Below are positions 43,309 through 51,959 of a DNA stretch of 64,000 nucleotides, in pieces. Position 1 is the first letter of the stretch; every line of letters starts with the position of its first letter. The notes below the pieces were generated by a model, which saw only the letters and a program-made list of their open reading frames with translations, did not search any database and had not been told where the DNA came from. A program made the position numbers and the translations under genes. The stretch is from an uncultured Clostridia bacterium. GTDB lineage: Bacteria > Bacillota > Clostridia > Peptostreptococcales > Anaerovoracaceae. The stretch covers positions 62,001-126,000 of the forward strand of contig CALCEY010000009.1 of assembly GCA_937900415.1 (NCBI GenBank), written 5' to 3'.

Positions 43309-44100
43309 TTATATTCTGTCTTTGTCTATCCAGCCCGTCACCTGTCCGGCGACGCCTACTCTTGATTTCAGATTCGTTATTCTCAGCCTGTTTCTTACCG
43401 GTACGCCGTCCCAAAGATAATAAGTTCCCGTAACGTGAGTAGACGGAACCTTGCCGGTTGAGGCTGCATAGAGGGGAACCGCCGCCAATTTGACCGCATC
43501 CCCCTTGGAATAAGCAGGTGCAGACGGGTTCGCTTCCGAAGAGGAGCCTGAACTTTCTTCCTCCTTAAAGCTGACGCCGAAGTAATTGCATATGCCTTTT
43601 GCCAAAGCCCTGCCTACCAGTTCCGGCTTGTGGATAAAATCGTCGCAGTCCTTGCTGTTGGTGTGAAATCCGAGTTCACAGTACATGGATTTTGCTGACG
43701 GCGCATTTATCTCATAAAGGTCCGTGCGCTTGGCAAATTTTGCCTTGAGCTTTCCCGGATAAACTTCTTCAACGGACGGAGCCACAGCGTTAAAAAGCTT
43801 TCTGTAAACGTCGTTGTCCCTGTAAAACATAAACATTAAATATCTGGCCGATTCTCTGCTGAAAGCGTTGGTATGAATGGGAACATGAAGCGAAGCTTTT
43901 TTTAAGTCTGACTCTCTGCATCTCGCCGCCATGTTCTGCGTCGTCTTGCCTATCACCACATCAAAGCCGTTGTTCTTAAGATGACGGGCGCACACTTCAG
44001 CTATAGGGCGGGTATGCTTATCCTCGTAGCAGCCCGTTTTCTTGCATTTATTAGCGCCCTTGCCGTGATTTGACGGGCTTAAATATATCAGTTTTGCCAT
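43309..44100 (-). CDS. N-acetylmuramoyl-L-alanine amidase (endolysin of the tail locus)
   Basis: 263 residues from ATG 44100 (AAAGGAG upstream). The amidase_3 fold has zinc ligands in SPSNHGKGAN, ASLHVPIHTNAF and the catalytic Glu in MYCELGFHTN. A Ser/Pro linker near residue 190 leads to a ~70-residue C-terminal wall-binding-like domain ending VAGQVTGWIDKDRI. It cleaves the MurNAc-L-Ala bond and, with the holin encoded further upstream, would release particles by lysis. Last gene of the tail operon. Confidence 0.92.
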   Translation of the reverse strand: MAKLIYLSPSNHGKGANKCKKTGCYEDKHTRPIAEVCARHLKNNGFDVVIGKTTQNMAARCRESDLKKASLHVPIHTNAFSRESARYLMFMFYRDNDVYRKLFNAVAPSVEEVYPGKLKAKFAKRTDLYEINAPSAKSMYCELGFHTNSKDCDDFIHKPELVGRALAKGICNYFGVSFKEEESSGSSSEANPSAPAYSKGDAVKLAAVPLYAASTGKVPSTHVTGTYYLWDGVPVRNRLRITNLKSRVGVAGQVTGWIDKDRI

Positions 44101-44136
44101 AAATTCTCCTTTCCTGTCCTTGCGCATTACGCGCCT

Positions 44137-44298
44137 TTATATTATATGCCCTGAGGCGGGCATGTTGTGTAAGACGCGCGCCGGCGCATGTTCAGGCGCA
44201 TACCGTATGTGCTTCAAGTGCATGCCGTTTATATCAGGCGCATACCGTATGTGTTTCAAGTGCATGCCGTGCAGATTTTCCGAAGTCAGCTTACCCAT
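44137..44298 (-). CDS. 53-aa ORF with a 14-residue tandem repeat
   Basis: Starts five bases after the fibre gene's stop codon and precedes the amidase gene. The peptide contains GMHLKHIRYAP twice, 14 residues apart, encoded by a 36-bp DNA repeat. It is basic and His-rich, with no membrane helix. The ribosome binding site is weak (AGAACTG). XkdX-like small proteins sit at this place in other phages, but no resemblance is seen. Could be translated or a by-product of the repeat. Confidence 0.4.
   Translation of the reverse strand: MGKLTSENLHGMHLKHIRYAPDINGMHLKHIRYAPEHAPARVLHNMPASGHII
44193..44270. repeat. Tandem 36-bp repeat (42-bp period)
   Basis: Two copies of a 36-bp unit beginning CAGGCGCATACCGTATGTG and ending GTGCATGCCGT, at 44193-44228 and 44235-44270, differing at one base. 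In-frame with the small ORF above, so the duplication preserves coding. Confidence 0.85.
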
Positions 44299-44303
44299 CA
44301 GTT

Positions 44304-46256
44304 CTATTTTGTCCTGCGCCAGCAATAAGCCGTTATATACGGCGGCATGTTTTCGTGTGCGCCCCCTCCGCCTGCTGCCGCCGCCGTCGCTGTCACTGTA
44401 TGAGTATGGGAGCCTTTGCTGTCGGTAAGGCCTACCGTAGAGCCGGCTCCCGATTCGGCATAATGAACGGACCATGACCTTGTCCCGCTGGTAGTATAAT
44501 AGGCGTCGAGGTCACATTTTATTTTATGAGTATGAGCTCCTGCCGAAGCTGCCTTGGCGCTTATAGAATGAGTATGCGACGGCATTTGAGAAGCGGCAAG
44601 GTTTACCGTAGCTGCGCCGCCTGTGCTGCCGGCCTTGTATATGCTTCCCGCGGCCAGCACAAACCTGTCTGTAATCTGCGTCCATGTTCCGCCGAACAGC
44701 TTTCCCGGGTCAGTGCTTTCAAGGCTCCAGTAATACGAGCCTACGGGGTGAGCAAAATTCAGCAAAAGCTCTCCCAGCGAAGTAAAATCATCGCCGTCTT
44801 TCGCACATGAATTTATCATGCCGGAGGTAAAGCCGCTCTTGCTGAGATTGACAAAAAGCCCTCCGTTGAATTTAGCCGGAAATTCCGAGACAAGTCCCTC
44901 GGCTACCGGATGTCCGCCGAAGGTCACTCCCTTATCGTCGGGAAGCATGGACATATTCACCTTTGCTGTCGGAACATCGAACAAAAATTCTGCGCTGCTT
45001 TCTCCTGCGCTGTCTGTCACAACCGCAGAAACCTCATGGGCCACATTATCGTCTATAACGTCCGATATTATTTTTTCAACCTCCGAATTTTGTAAATCCG
45101 TATATCTTCCTATTTCTTCACCATCCATCTTAAGAATAAGCGTTCCGCGGTTTCCCTCCTCCGTCAGGCTTACGCCTACGGCTGCGGTTATTCTGAGGTT
45201 TTTTCCTCTGTCATCCTGTATAAATCCGCCGTCCGCAGTCCCTCTCTCCACGTTTAAGGTTACCGTAGGCTTGCCATAGCTTATTACGTTAAAAGACTTT
45301 GACGCTGAAGCAGTCGTTCCTCTCCTGTCAGTAACCGTTACCTTCACCTCATATGTTTTTGCCGGAAGGATTCCAGAGGTCCAGTCAGCTGAGGCTCCCG
45401 TTGCTCCCAGACCCGTTATTGAATAAGAGGAAATGCTGCTTCCGGCGCCGGCTGCTGCCGAAACAACAACTCTCGCCTTAGTATATCCTCCCACGTAAAG
45501 TCCTTTTTCTGCAAAGAAGTCATTGCTGTTGACAGGCTGCACCGTTACTGAATTCACAGAGGCTTTTTCCGCCGTAGATAAGGTAATGCTGCATGAATCG
45601 CTGCCTATAATGCTCCCTCCGTATTCAGTAGTACACGTCAGCGTACAGGTACCGCTCTTAGCTGCCGGTATCTGTGCCAGAAGGGCGGATTTAACAGAAC
45701 CGGTATTCCATGCAAGAGATGTCGAGGCAGACTTGCTCGCGACGGTTCCCGAGGCACTGCCAAACCTGTAGCCCACGGTACATGTGGCGCTTGAGGGATA
45801 CTTTCCTGACAGTGTTATCGGTACCGAGCTTCCTATAGCTGCGGAGGAAGCGCTGATAGAGGCAGCCGTATAGTATCTTGAAATCGTTATGTTGGAGCAC
45901 GTCGTTTCAGAAAGCGCCGCATGGCCTGAAGCTGTGCTTACAGAAAATTTGGCCGAAAGCGAGGTGGTTCCTGCCGCCGCCGAAACGGTTATTTCCTTGG
46001 TTATGGTGTGGACAGCAGTTCCCGACCACGTCTCATTGCCCTTCAGCGCTATCGAAAATGCCGTTCCTCCCACTGTCAGCTTTGCCGTAGAAGAATATCC
46101 GAAAAATGATTCCGCATATTGAAGATGGGCGAGAATTTTAATGCCCAGCTTTACGGAAGCCGCCGTCCTTGATTTTTCTTCATACTGGACTGTGTAAAAG
46201 CAGTAAGGCTTGCCCGTGGTTGATTTCTTTTCGTTCAAAATTGTCTTATATGCCAT
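44304..46256 (-). CDS. Tail fibre / receptor-binding protein with collar-type C-terminus
   Basis: 650 residues. The N-terminal ~450 residues are Ser/Ala/Thr-rich beta repeats resembling DUF859 siphophage structural proteins with Ig-like segments (KARVVVSAAAGAGSSISSYS). The last ~170 residues match phage tail-collar/microcystin-dependent domains: PVGSYYWSLESTDPGKLFGG, SQMPSHTHSISA and the terminal HENMPPYITAYCWRR. It is expected at the particle tip and to set target specificity. It overlaps the hub gene by one base (TGATG). Confidence 0.82.
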   Translation of the reverse strand: MAYKTILNEKKSTTGKPYCFYTVQYEEKSRTAASVKLGIKILAHLQYAESFFGYSSTAKLTVGGTAFSIALKGNETWSGTAVHTITKEITVSAAAGTTSLSAKFSVSTASGHAALSETTCSNITISRYYTAASISASSAAIGSSVPITLSGKYPSSATCTVGYRFGSASGTVASKSASTSLAWNTGSVKSALLAQIPAAKSGTCTLTCTTEYGGSIIGSDSCSITLSTAEKASVNSVTVQPVNSNDFFAEKGLYVGGYTKARVVVSAAAGAGSSISSYSITGLGATGASADWTSGILPAKTYEVKVTVTDRRGTTASASKSFNVISYGKPTVTLNVERGTADGGFIQDDRGKNLRITAAVGVSLTEEGNRGTLILKMDGEEIGRYTDLQNSEVEKIISDVIDDNVAHEVSAVVTDSAGESSAEFLFDVPTAKVNMSMLPDDKGVTFGGHPVAEGLVSEFPAKFNGGLFVNLSKSGFTSGMINSCAKDGDDFTSLGELLLNFAHPVGSYYWSLESTDPGKLFGGTWTQITDRFVLAAGSIYKAGSTGGAATVNLAASQMPSHTHSISAKAASAGAHTHKIKCDLDAYYTTSGTRSWSVHYAESGAGSTVGLTDSKGSHTHTVTATAAAAGGGGAHENMPPYITAYCWRRTK

Positions 46257-47863
46257 CAGTTGTTACCTCCTGTGCTGAATATGATTTTTCCGTTGTTGTT
46301 GGGATATATACCCAGGCCGCCGAACTGTATCTTGTTCAGATTCTTGATTACGAAGGAGCCGGGATCTATATAGCAGACTGTACCGGCGTCTTTATTTTCA
46401 GCGCCTCTGTTATAAAAATAAACTCTGTCGTTTTCAACTCTGAACATGACTGCATTATGATTTGAACCCAGCTCCAGAAAGATTTCGCCATTCTCGTCTT
46501 TATCGGCCCGAAGCATATCCTGAGCCGTAACGCCTTCAAGAAGCAAGGCTGTGCCCCAGAGCTGGTCGGCATGGAGCGCTTCCGTACATATTCCCTCCTG
46601 ATTGATGGCGGTGGTAAGGGTCTTTCCGCCGTCCCTGCTGAAGCCTATACCGTTCTTGTTTCCGAAAACGAGGTCGCCTTCGCCGGATCCGGCTCTGAGA
46701 ACGAAGGTATCGCTTACTCCATCTCCGTCTAAATCTATTATCTGAAAATATCCGCCATCCGAACCTTTTATCTCGTTTCCCATTTTCACCGTCTTTTCAA
46801 GCCTGCGCTTTAAGGAGCCTATAACTGCCGAAGAGGTGGAAGCTTCAAAGCTGTAGCTTTCCTCACTCTGGCCGTAGCACTGTATTTGAGCGTACATTCC
46901 TCCGTTGAAGCTAATCGTCTGCTCCATGACGCAAATGTCAATCATATTGCCTGTTTCGTCTTCGACCTGCACCCTGTCGCCTGCATGGATGGCCATGTTT
47001 CCCCGAAAGCTCACGCTGCACGGCTGAAAAGAGAAGTCTCCCATTTCCTCTAAAATTGCGGAAAGTCTTTCTTCAGTCATAAAGGGATTTTCAAAGGACA
47101 GCCCTCTGCCCTCTCCTGCGGAGATAACCCTTTCTTCGCTGCCGGAGGTAAGGGAGGATATGTGCGTCTTTCCGCCGGCTATGAGATTGAACTGATTCTG
47201 ATACTGTTCTTCTCTCGTTATTACCGCTTCGCTTACGCCATACCATTTAAAGTCTATCCGGCCGTTTCTGTCAAAGCATGCGTTCTTGCCGAGCAGTCCT
47301 GCTATATATCCCAGCATCTGCCTATAGGTATATCCTTCTATATCAGCGACGGTTAAGGCCTCGTACGGCGTAAAGTCAAAGGCCACCTCTGCGTTCAAAT
47401 TATCGGCTATTTCCTCGAGTATGTCTTTGACTGAATATTCAGGTGAAATTTCAGGCTCCAGGCTTTCGCCGTCTCCCTTTTCTTTCTCCGCAGCATTGAG
47501 CGGCGTTTTTGCTTCAACAGGCTTGACGCCCGGCACATAGATTTCCTCCGCCTTGCAAAATTTGTCGTAACATTCTACAGAAGCTGTCTTGTATCCGTTT
47601 ACCGTCTCAACGTCGCACACGTAGAATTTTCCGAGAGGATATTCCATACCGTCCTTTATCGCATAGGCTTCCACGTCGGAGGCTGCAAGAGACAGACCCG
47701 GCAGAACTATTATATCTGCGGTCAGCTTGTTGGAGCAGGCGGCTCCCATAGTTATTCCATCCTGAGAATTGAAGGTTTCGGTCAGCGTAACGGAAATTAT
47801 ATCTTTGCCGCGCAAGGTCATCTCATTATCCGTTCCTCTGTTAAAAATCAATTTATTTTCCAT
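46256..47863 (-). CDS. Tail hub / baseplate protein
   Basis: 535 residues from ATG 47863 (GGGAGGTGAAGGA upstream). N-terminal gp27-like part (LTLTETFNSQDGITMGAACS-like, YPLGKFYVCDVETVNGYKTA), a middle segment with EDILEEIADNL-like helices, and a C-terminal beta region shared with baseplate proteins that carry a fibre. The order Dit-hub-fibre agrees with siphophage baseplates. No peptidase domain motif is seen, unlike many Tal proteins. Confidence 0.75.
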   Translation of the reverse strand: MENKLIFNRGTDNEMTLRGKDIISVTLTETFNSQDGITMGAACSNKLTADIIVLPGLSLAASDVEAYAIKDGMEYPLGKFYVCDVETVNGYKTASVECYDKFCKAEEIYVPGVKPVEAKTPLNAAEKEKGDGESLEPEISPEYSVKDILEEIADNLNAEVAFDFTPYEALTVADIEGYTYRQMLGYIAGLLGKNACFDRNGRIDFKWYGVSEAVITREEQYQNQFNLIAGGKTHISSLTSGSEERVISAGEGRGLSFENPFMTEERLSAILEEMGDFSFQPCSVSFRGNMAIHAGDRVQVEDETGNMIDICVMEQTISFNGGMYAQIQCYGQSEESYSFEASTSSAVIGSLKRRLEKTVKMGNEIKGSDGGYFQIIDLDGDGVSDTFVLRAGSGEGDLVFGNKNGIGFSRDGGKTLTTAINQEGICTEALHADQLWGTALLLEGVTAQDMLRADKDENGEIFLELGSNHNAVMFRVENDRVYFYNRGAENKDAGTVCYIDPGSFVIKNLNKIQFGGLGIYPNNNGKIIFSTGGNN

Positions 47864-47877
47864 TCCTTCACCTCCCT

Positions 47878-48279
47878 TTAAACCTCGGTAAATGTCAGCG
47901 ACAGCCCCTGCCATCTCCAGCCGTCGCCCTTTTCCCGACCTCCGTAGGTATAGCAGTACAGAGGCGCTGTTCGGCTGTTGATATAAAATTTGCCGGTAAT
48001 TCTGCTTCCGGCCTTTGCGTCAGGATATTCCAGCAAAAACGACTCTCCTTCTACGGCAGAAAGCAGAGCCGCCGTTTCTTCGTCTGAGAGAGCTCCCCAG
48101 CTGACGCTTAAAGTCACCTTATCATCGAGAACCTCTCTGAAATACTCTCCCAGCTGATTGGTTCCGCTACAGCCCTCTGCTTCAATATCGGCTGAATCCC
48201 ATTGTATGGTCTGAGGGTCCGGCAGAGGCTTTCTTACTGCTTCCCCCTCGTTTAACGTTACTATGTTTAAAATTGCCAT
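47878..48279 (-). CDS. Small tail protein, probable distal-tail/baseplate component (DUF6711-like)
   Basis: 133 residues: MAILNIVTLNEGEAVRKPLP, then WDSADIEAEGCSGTNQLGEYF. It lies between tape measure and hub, where siphophages encode the distal tail protein. The WRWQGLSLTFTEV ending is typical of beta-rich phage tail proteins. AAAGGAGG precedes the ATG. DUF6711 membership is from memory. Confidence 0.65.
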   Translation of the reverse strand: MAILNIVTLNEGEAVRKPLPDPQTIQWDSADIEAEGCSGTNQLGEYFREVLDDKVTLSVSWGALSDEETAALLSAVEGESFLLEYPDAKAGSRITGKFYINSRTAPLYCYTYGGREKGDGWRWQGLSLTFTEV

Positions 48280-48301
48280 TTTTTCCTCCTTTTTCGATAC
48301 A

Positions 48302-48342
48302 GTCAGCCCCGAAAGTCATAGACGCATGATTTCGGGGCTGAC
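48302..48342. other. Hairpin between tape measure and distal-tail genes
   Basis: A perfect 13-bp inverted repeat GTCAGCCCCGAAA / TTTCGGGGCTGAC with a 15-base loop and no U-run, 54 bases after the tape measure stop. It may tune read-through or protect the 3' end of the upstream message. Confidence 0.55.
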
Positions 48343-48395
48343 CGCGGTCTTAGATTTGTTTTCTTTTTCCTTTTCTTTGCAAGTCGGCGAGGATG

Positions 48396-49877
48396 CTAAA
48401 TATACAAAGGTGAAACGCCTGTCTGCCTTACGACTCCGTTATGGTATCTTATCACCTGTCTGCCTATCTCCTTGCCGTCGAGAGTGTTGGTTATATTGAA
48501 CGTATAACTGCCGCCTCCGCTTCCCATGGCGCTCCTGACGGCATCAAACACTCCTCGCGATACGGATTCCACTATCTGATTATTGTTCATTACAGCCGTT
48601 CTGGAGCCGAAATTTCCTACCAGCTCAGGGCCGGCTTCACGCGCTATGAACACCTGGCCTGCATCGAGGATGCCTCCTTCGGCCAGCTTTGGTATTACCA
48701 AAAGGTCCAGTTTCTTGATATTTACTCCCGGTATGAGATTTATCGTTTTAATCGCAAAGTTTATAGCCTTGATGAATTTGTTTATAACGCCCTCTGCAAA
48801 AGACAAAACAGCGTTGATTACAGCCTTGAATGCTCCGCCTATGGCGTCGCCTATCTTAGTTCCGACTTTCTTGAATACGGATATGACCTTGTCCCAGATT
48901 CCGCTGAAAAACTCGCCCATACCGCTGAATATGCCTTTTATGCCTTCCCATATTTTCTTGAAGCCTTCTTTGATTTTTTCTCCGTTGCCGGTGAAAATGC
49001 CGACGATAACGTCGAAAACTCCTCCGAATATCTTGGCTGCTCCGTCCAATATGTCGGAAATGAAGCTCCATACGGCCTCAACTACTGCCATTACCGTATC
49101 TCCGTGTTCCTTGAAAAATGCGCCTATCACCTCAAAGACTCCTGCAAATATATCCTTGGCTGTTTCGATTATGGCGCTTATGACTCCCCATACGGCGTTT
49201 ACTATCGAGCTTATAACTTCACTGTTTTCTTGAAAAAACGTCACAATCTGACCTATAACCTCTCCTATCACCGCAGCAACATTGGTAATAATCTCTATTA
49301 TTCCGTCAAACATGGAAGTGGTTCCCTCTCCTCCCTGCAGGAATGAGTCGAACAGAGACATGACTGCTTCTGTTACAGGCGCCAGAGCTTCTGAAATCTT
49401 TTCCCAGATTTCTCCCATCCTTTCGCTCAGACTTTCGTTGGCGGAAAGCATGTCCACGAAATATCCAACGAGGCTTGCCACTATACTTGCGACGGCTGCA
49501 ATGCCTCCGAAGCTGAATTTAGTCTTGGAAGTCTTTTTAGCGGTTTTTTCTATGGTTTCCGCAGTCTCGTTCATACCTTCCTTTAAAGTCTTGTTCATTG
49601 ATGACATCGGTTTTGTAATTCCTTCTATACTCTTTCCAATATTTCCCATGGCGTCATTTATTGCTTTTAAACCTTTGTTCACCAGATTGTCAGCTGCTTT
49701 TTTGGCTTTTTCAAACGAGAAAACCAGGCTCAGAATACTCGATACGTTCGCAGCTATGCTCAGCCCCTTTTCGGCTTTACTCTGAGCCTTCTTAATCGAC
49801 TCGTCGATAGATAAAAGAATTTGCCGAAGTTCTTCGAGCGGAGTCGTATCGACCTTGATTATCAGTTCTTTATCCAT
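48396..49877 (-). CDS. Tail tape measure protein
   Basis: 493 residues, short for a tape measure. It has an N-terminal coiled helix, a hydrophobic segment near residue 130 (FGGIAAVASIVASLVGYFV), then helical repeats with regularly spaced Trp and Phe/Gly (NAVWGVISAIIETAKDIFAG and EAVWSFISDILDGAAKIFGG), and a C-terminal region with LAEGGILDAGQVFIAREAGP, a near-universal tape measure motif. At about 1.5 A per residue this predicts a tail of roughly 75 nm. GGAGCGC precedes the start, and the same DNA carries the divergent promoter of the inserted + strand gene. Confidence 0.9.
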   Translation of the reverse strand: MDKELIIKVDTTPLEELRQILLSIDESIKKAQSKAEKGLSIAANVSSILSLVFSFEKAKKAADNLVNKGLKAINDAMGNIGKSIEGITKPMSSMNKTLKEGMNETAETIEKTAKKTSKTKFSFGGIAAVASIVASLVGYFVDMLSANESLSERMGEIWEKISEALAPVTEAVMSLFDSFLQGGEGTTSMFDGIIEIITNVAAVIGEVIGQIVTFFQENSEVISSIVNAVWGVISAIIETAKDIFAGVFEVIGAFFKEHGDTVMAVVEAVWSFISDILDGAAKIFGGVFDVIVGIFTGNGEKIKEGFKKIWEGIKGIFSGMGEFFSGIWDKVISVFKKVGTKIGDAIGGAFKAVINAVLSFAEGVINKFIKAINFAIKTINLIPGVNIKKLDLLVIPKLAEGGILDAGQVFIAREAGPELVGNFGSRTAVMNNNQIVESVSRGVFDAVRSAMGSGGGSYTFNITNTLDGKEIGRQVIRYHNGVVRQTGVSPLYI

Positions 49878-49915
49878 TATTTCTTGCGCTCCTTTCTTTA
49901 ATAATATATAATGTT
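49877..49915 (+). promoter_or_regulatory. Promoter in 39-bp duplicated segment, copy 1
   Basis: TTGCGC (49884-49889), 17-bp spacer, TATAAT (49907-49912) drives the + strand gene. The same 39 bp recur at 50711-50749 with one mismatch. On the minus strand this segment also contains the tape measure ribosome binding site. Confidence 0.75.
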
Positions 49916-49938
49916 TAAAAATGCTTGGAGGTAGTTAT

Positions 49939-50484
49939 ATGCTTTGGGATATTATAAGGCTGGCGTTGGGTCTGTACGGTATCGCTTTCTTTTTCATAGG
50001 TGTCTATCACAGAGTCATAAAACTCAAACCCTTTACAGAGGAACAGAAGGATTTTATAAACGGTACTCTAATCCCTTTGCACGATGAAATAAGCAATAAA
50101 TATAACCCGGAAGCAATAGTCTTTGTAGAAGTTAACAAACTTGCAGAGAAAAAGTTAGTAGACTCAAGCAAAACCAATGCTTGTGTTTTTATTTATGATA
50201 ACAAGATAGTTATACAATCCATATATCAGCCTGAGCTAAAATATATAATAGATTTTGACAAAATATCCTGTATTTCTTTAGATATACCAAAGCGTAAAGT
50301 CCCTAAAACCTTTTATCATGTAAGAATCTATATCTTTTTGCATTTCCATCGCCACCTTAAAATGCGCAAGGCTCTGATTATTCCTATGGGATATTATCAT
50401 CCCATGCATAAAGAATTTGAAAAATATCTCGACCCTCAACCATTTATAAATGTGCTCAAAGCTAATTTTGAAGTGCTTTATTAA
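49939..50484 (+). CDS. Inserted membrane-anchored protein, paralogue 1 (moron)
   Basis: 181 residues from ATG 49939 (GGAGG seven bases upstream). One N-terminal membrane helix (MLWDIIRLALGLYGIAFFFI), then a ~155-residue soluble part with FINGTLIPLHDEI, NACVFIYDNKIVIQSIYQPE and ending DPQPFINVLKANFEV. I do not recognise the family. It is transcribed against the tail operon, between tape measure and holin, from its own promoter, so it is probably expressed from the dormant locus. It is paralogous to the next gene. AT-rich relative to the tail genes. A superinfection-exclusion or self-protection role is plausible but unsupported. Confidence 0.8.
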   Translation: MLWDIIRLALGLYGIAFFFIGVYHRVIKLKPFTEEQKDFINGTLIPLHDEISNKYNPEAIVFVEVNKLAEKKLVDSSKTNACVFIYDNKIVIQSIYQPELKYIIDFDKISCISLDIPKRKVPKTFYHVRIYIFLHFHRHLKMRKALIIPMGYYHPMHKEFEKYLDPQPFINVLKANFEVLY

Positions 50485-50710
50485 TCACCTCCGATACGAT
50501 TAATCGTTAATCGTCCGCTTCCCTTCCTTCCATTAAACCATGCGTCCTCCTGCGCTCTGACGGGTACAAGCGCGCAGAGCCTTAAAACCTTGATATTTTT
50601 AAGAGCAATAAAAACCTCAATTGCCGGGTTATGGCGTTTTTTTATATTCCTGTTAAAGACTCTACCGTATAAAGCTCTCAGCAAGAATACAATTGCTGCT
50701 CTTTAATCTT

Positions 50711-50749
50711 TTATTTCTTGCGCTCCTTTCTTTAATGATATATAATGTT
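50711..50749 (+). promoter_or_regulatory. Promoter in 39-bp duplicated segment, copy 2
   Basis: TTGCGC (50718-50723), 17-bp spacer, TATAAT (50741-50746). 38 of 39 bases equal copy 1 at 49877-49915, including a now useless copy of the tape measure ribosome binding site, which shows the duplication arose by copying copy 1. Confidence 0.75.
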
Positions 50750-50776
50750 CTAAATATTTGGCGGAGGTTTCTGCAT

Positions 50777-51337
50777 ATGTTTTGGGATATTTTTAGGATT
50801 GCCGTTTTTCTTTTCATGATTGGCTCCCTCATTTATAATGTGATTCATAAACAAAAATACGGACCGATTTCAGACGGTCTTCTGTCTCTAATAGAGGATA
50901 CTCTGATTCCTTTCATGGAAAAGCTTCAAAAAGAAATCGAGCCGGACGCCATCATATTTGCCTCATGTCATAAAAACCCTTTTCCCGACATGGATATTAA
51001 GGGCGGTACTCCTTACGACGGAGAAAACGTCAACGCCTGCTTTTATATAAAGGATAAAGAATTAACCATGATGTCCATGGAAAATCCCGACTTGCAGCTG
51101 CATATACCATTTGAAGATATATATGACGTTATTTCCTCTCCAAAACCACCTGCAAAAAATTTTGCAGGAAGGCTCTTAATGTGTATCCGCCTTAATAACG
51201 ATAGCTACGGTTGCAGAAAAATTGAATATTTTGCGATACCGTACCGTTCCTGGAATAAGTATGATAAAAAATACAAAGACGTAATCGACCCGACCCCGTT
51301 TATCAATATTCTCGGTGAAAATGTACCAATAATATAA
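50777..51337 (+). CDS. Inserted membrane-anchored protein, paralogue 2 (moron)
   Basis: 186 residues from ATG 50777 (GGAGG nine bases upstream); the longer upstream frame is not supported. MFWDIFRIAVFLFMIGSLIY is the membrane helix. The soluble part shares with paralogue 1 the segments TLIPF/L, PDAIIFA, VNACFYIKDKELTMMSMENP and DPTPFINILGEN. Divergence in the loop after residue 65 (PFPDMDIKGGTPYDG) suggests the copies have separated in specificity. A terminator follows at 51421. Confidence 0.8.
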   Translation: MFWDIFRIAVFLFMIGSLIYNVIHKQKYGPISDGLLSLIEDTLIPFMEKLQKEIEPDAIIFASCHKNPFPDMDIKGGTPYDGENVNACFYIKDKELTMMSMENPDLQLHIPFEDIYDVISSPKPPAKNFAGRLLMCIRLNNDSYGCRKIEYFAIPYRSWNKYDKKYKDVIDPTPFINILGENVPII

Positions 51338-51420
51338 CCGCCGCAGGCGAGCTCATTTTTGATATTCAGAGAAACTCGCCTGTTGATAATACTCTGCTTT
51401 AAAATAAGGCGGAGTGACGA

Positions 51421-51449
51421 ACAAGGCCGCTTGAAATAAGCGGCCTTGT
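51421..51449. terminator. Terminator between the inserted genes and the holin gene
   Basis: A perfect 12-bp stem ACAAGGCCGCTT / AAGCGGCCTTGT with a five-base loop, followed by GCTTTTA on the + strand. It lies between convergent genes, so it can also act on the leftward tail transcript after the holin gene. Confidence 0.8.
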
Positions 51450-51479
51450 GCTTTTATCCCGGCTGTGTTTTCTTTAACT

Positions 51480-51959
51480 TTACGGCGACGGCTTGTTTTT
51501 GATCTCCTTTTCTTCTTTCTTCTCCTGCATATCTTCAAGCTCGCTCTGAGTTATCGCAAGCCCTTTTGCTAAAACATCAGGAACAGAAACGCCCATTTGA
51601 ATCAGATTTTCAGTTATGCTTCGCGCCTCGTTTACCACCAGCATGGCAAGAGTCAGCCAGCCTATGTAGCCGGCGGCTTCAAGGCCGAAGCCCATCTCTT
51701 CTCCCATAATTATAAGGTTTTGGCCTGTCATGAAGGCAACGAAAATAATTACCCAGTAGCCAAGCTTTTTGCAGATTCCTTTCAGACCGTCCGCACTGGA
51801 TTCTTTTCCGGAAAGGCGGGCCTTGCACGTTCCGGTTATCCAGTCTATAACGTTGAATATCAGAAATGTCGCCAGGACTACGCCATATTGCCGGAAAATT
51901 TCAGCAAATACGGCTAAAAGCGCGCCAACCGTCAAGTTATAACCGTCAAGTAATTTCAT
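51480..51959 (-). CDS. Phage holin family protein (TcdE/Cph1 type)
   Basis: 159 residues. Helices around residues 8-38, 65-90 and 95-115 with the motif FLIFNVIDWITGTCKARLSG and the DWxTG core of holin family 4 (TcdE/Cph1). The C-terminus is charged, as in holins. It forms membrane lesions for endolysin escape. Unusually it lies between the tail-assembly chaperones and the tape measure rather than next to the amidase. Its start overlaps the chaperone gene stop by four bases. Confidence 0.88.
   Translation of the reverse strand: MKLLDGYNLTVGALLAVFAEIFRQYGVVLATFLIFNVIDWITGTCKARLSGKESSADGLKGICKKLGYWVIIFVAFMTGQNLIIMGEEMGFGLEAAGYIGWLTLAMLVVNEARSITENLIQMGVSVPDVLAKGLAITQSELEDMQEKKEEKEIKNKPSP

Noticed and set aside
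48441..49346. 301-codon + strand ORF inside the tape measure gene
   Set aside because: Antisense to a repetitive, strongly supported gene. Tyr/Ser-rich composition is typical of a reverse-frame artefact.
50481..50684. 67-codon minus-strand ORF between the two inserted genes
   Set aside because: Begins at a TTG without a ribosome binding site, has no recognisable domain, and lies in the non-coding gap between the duplicated units.
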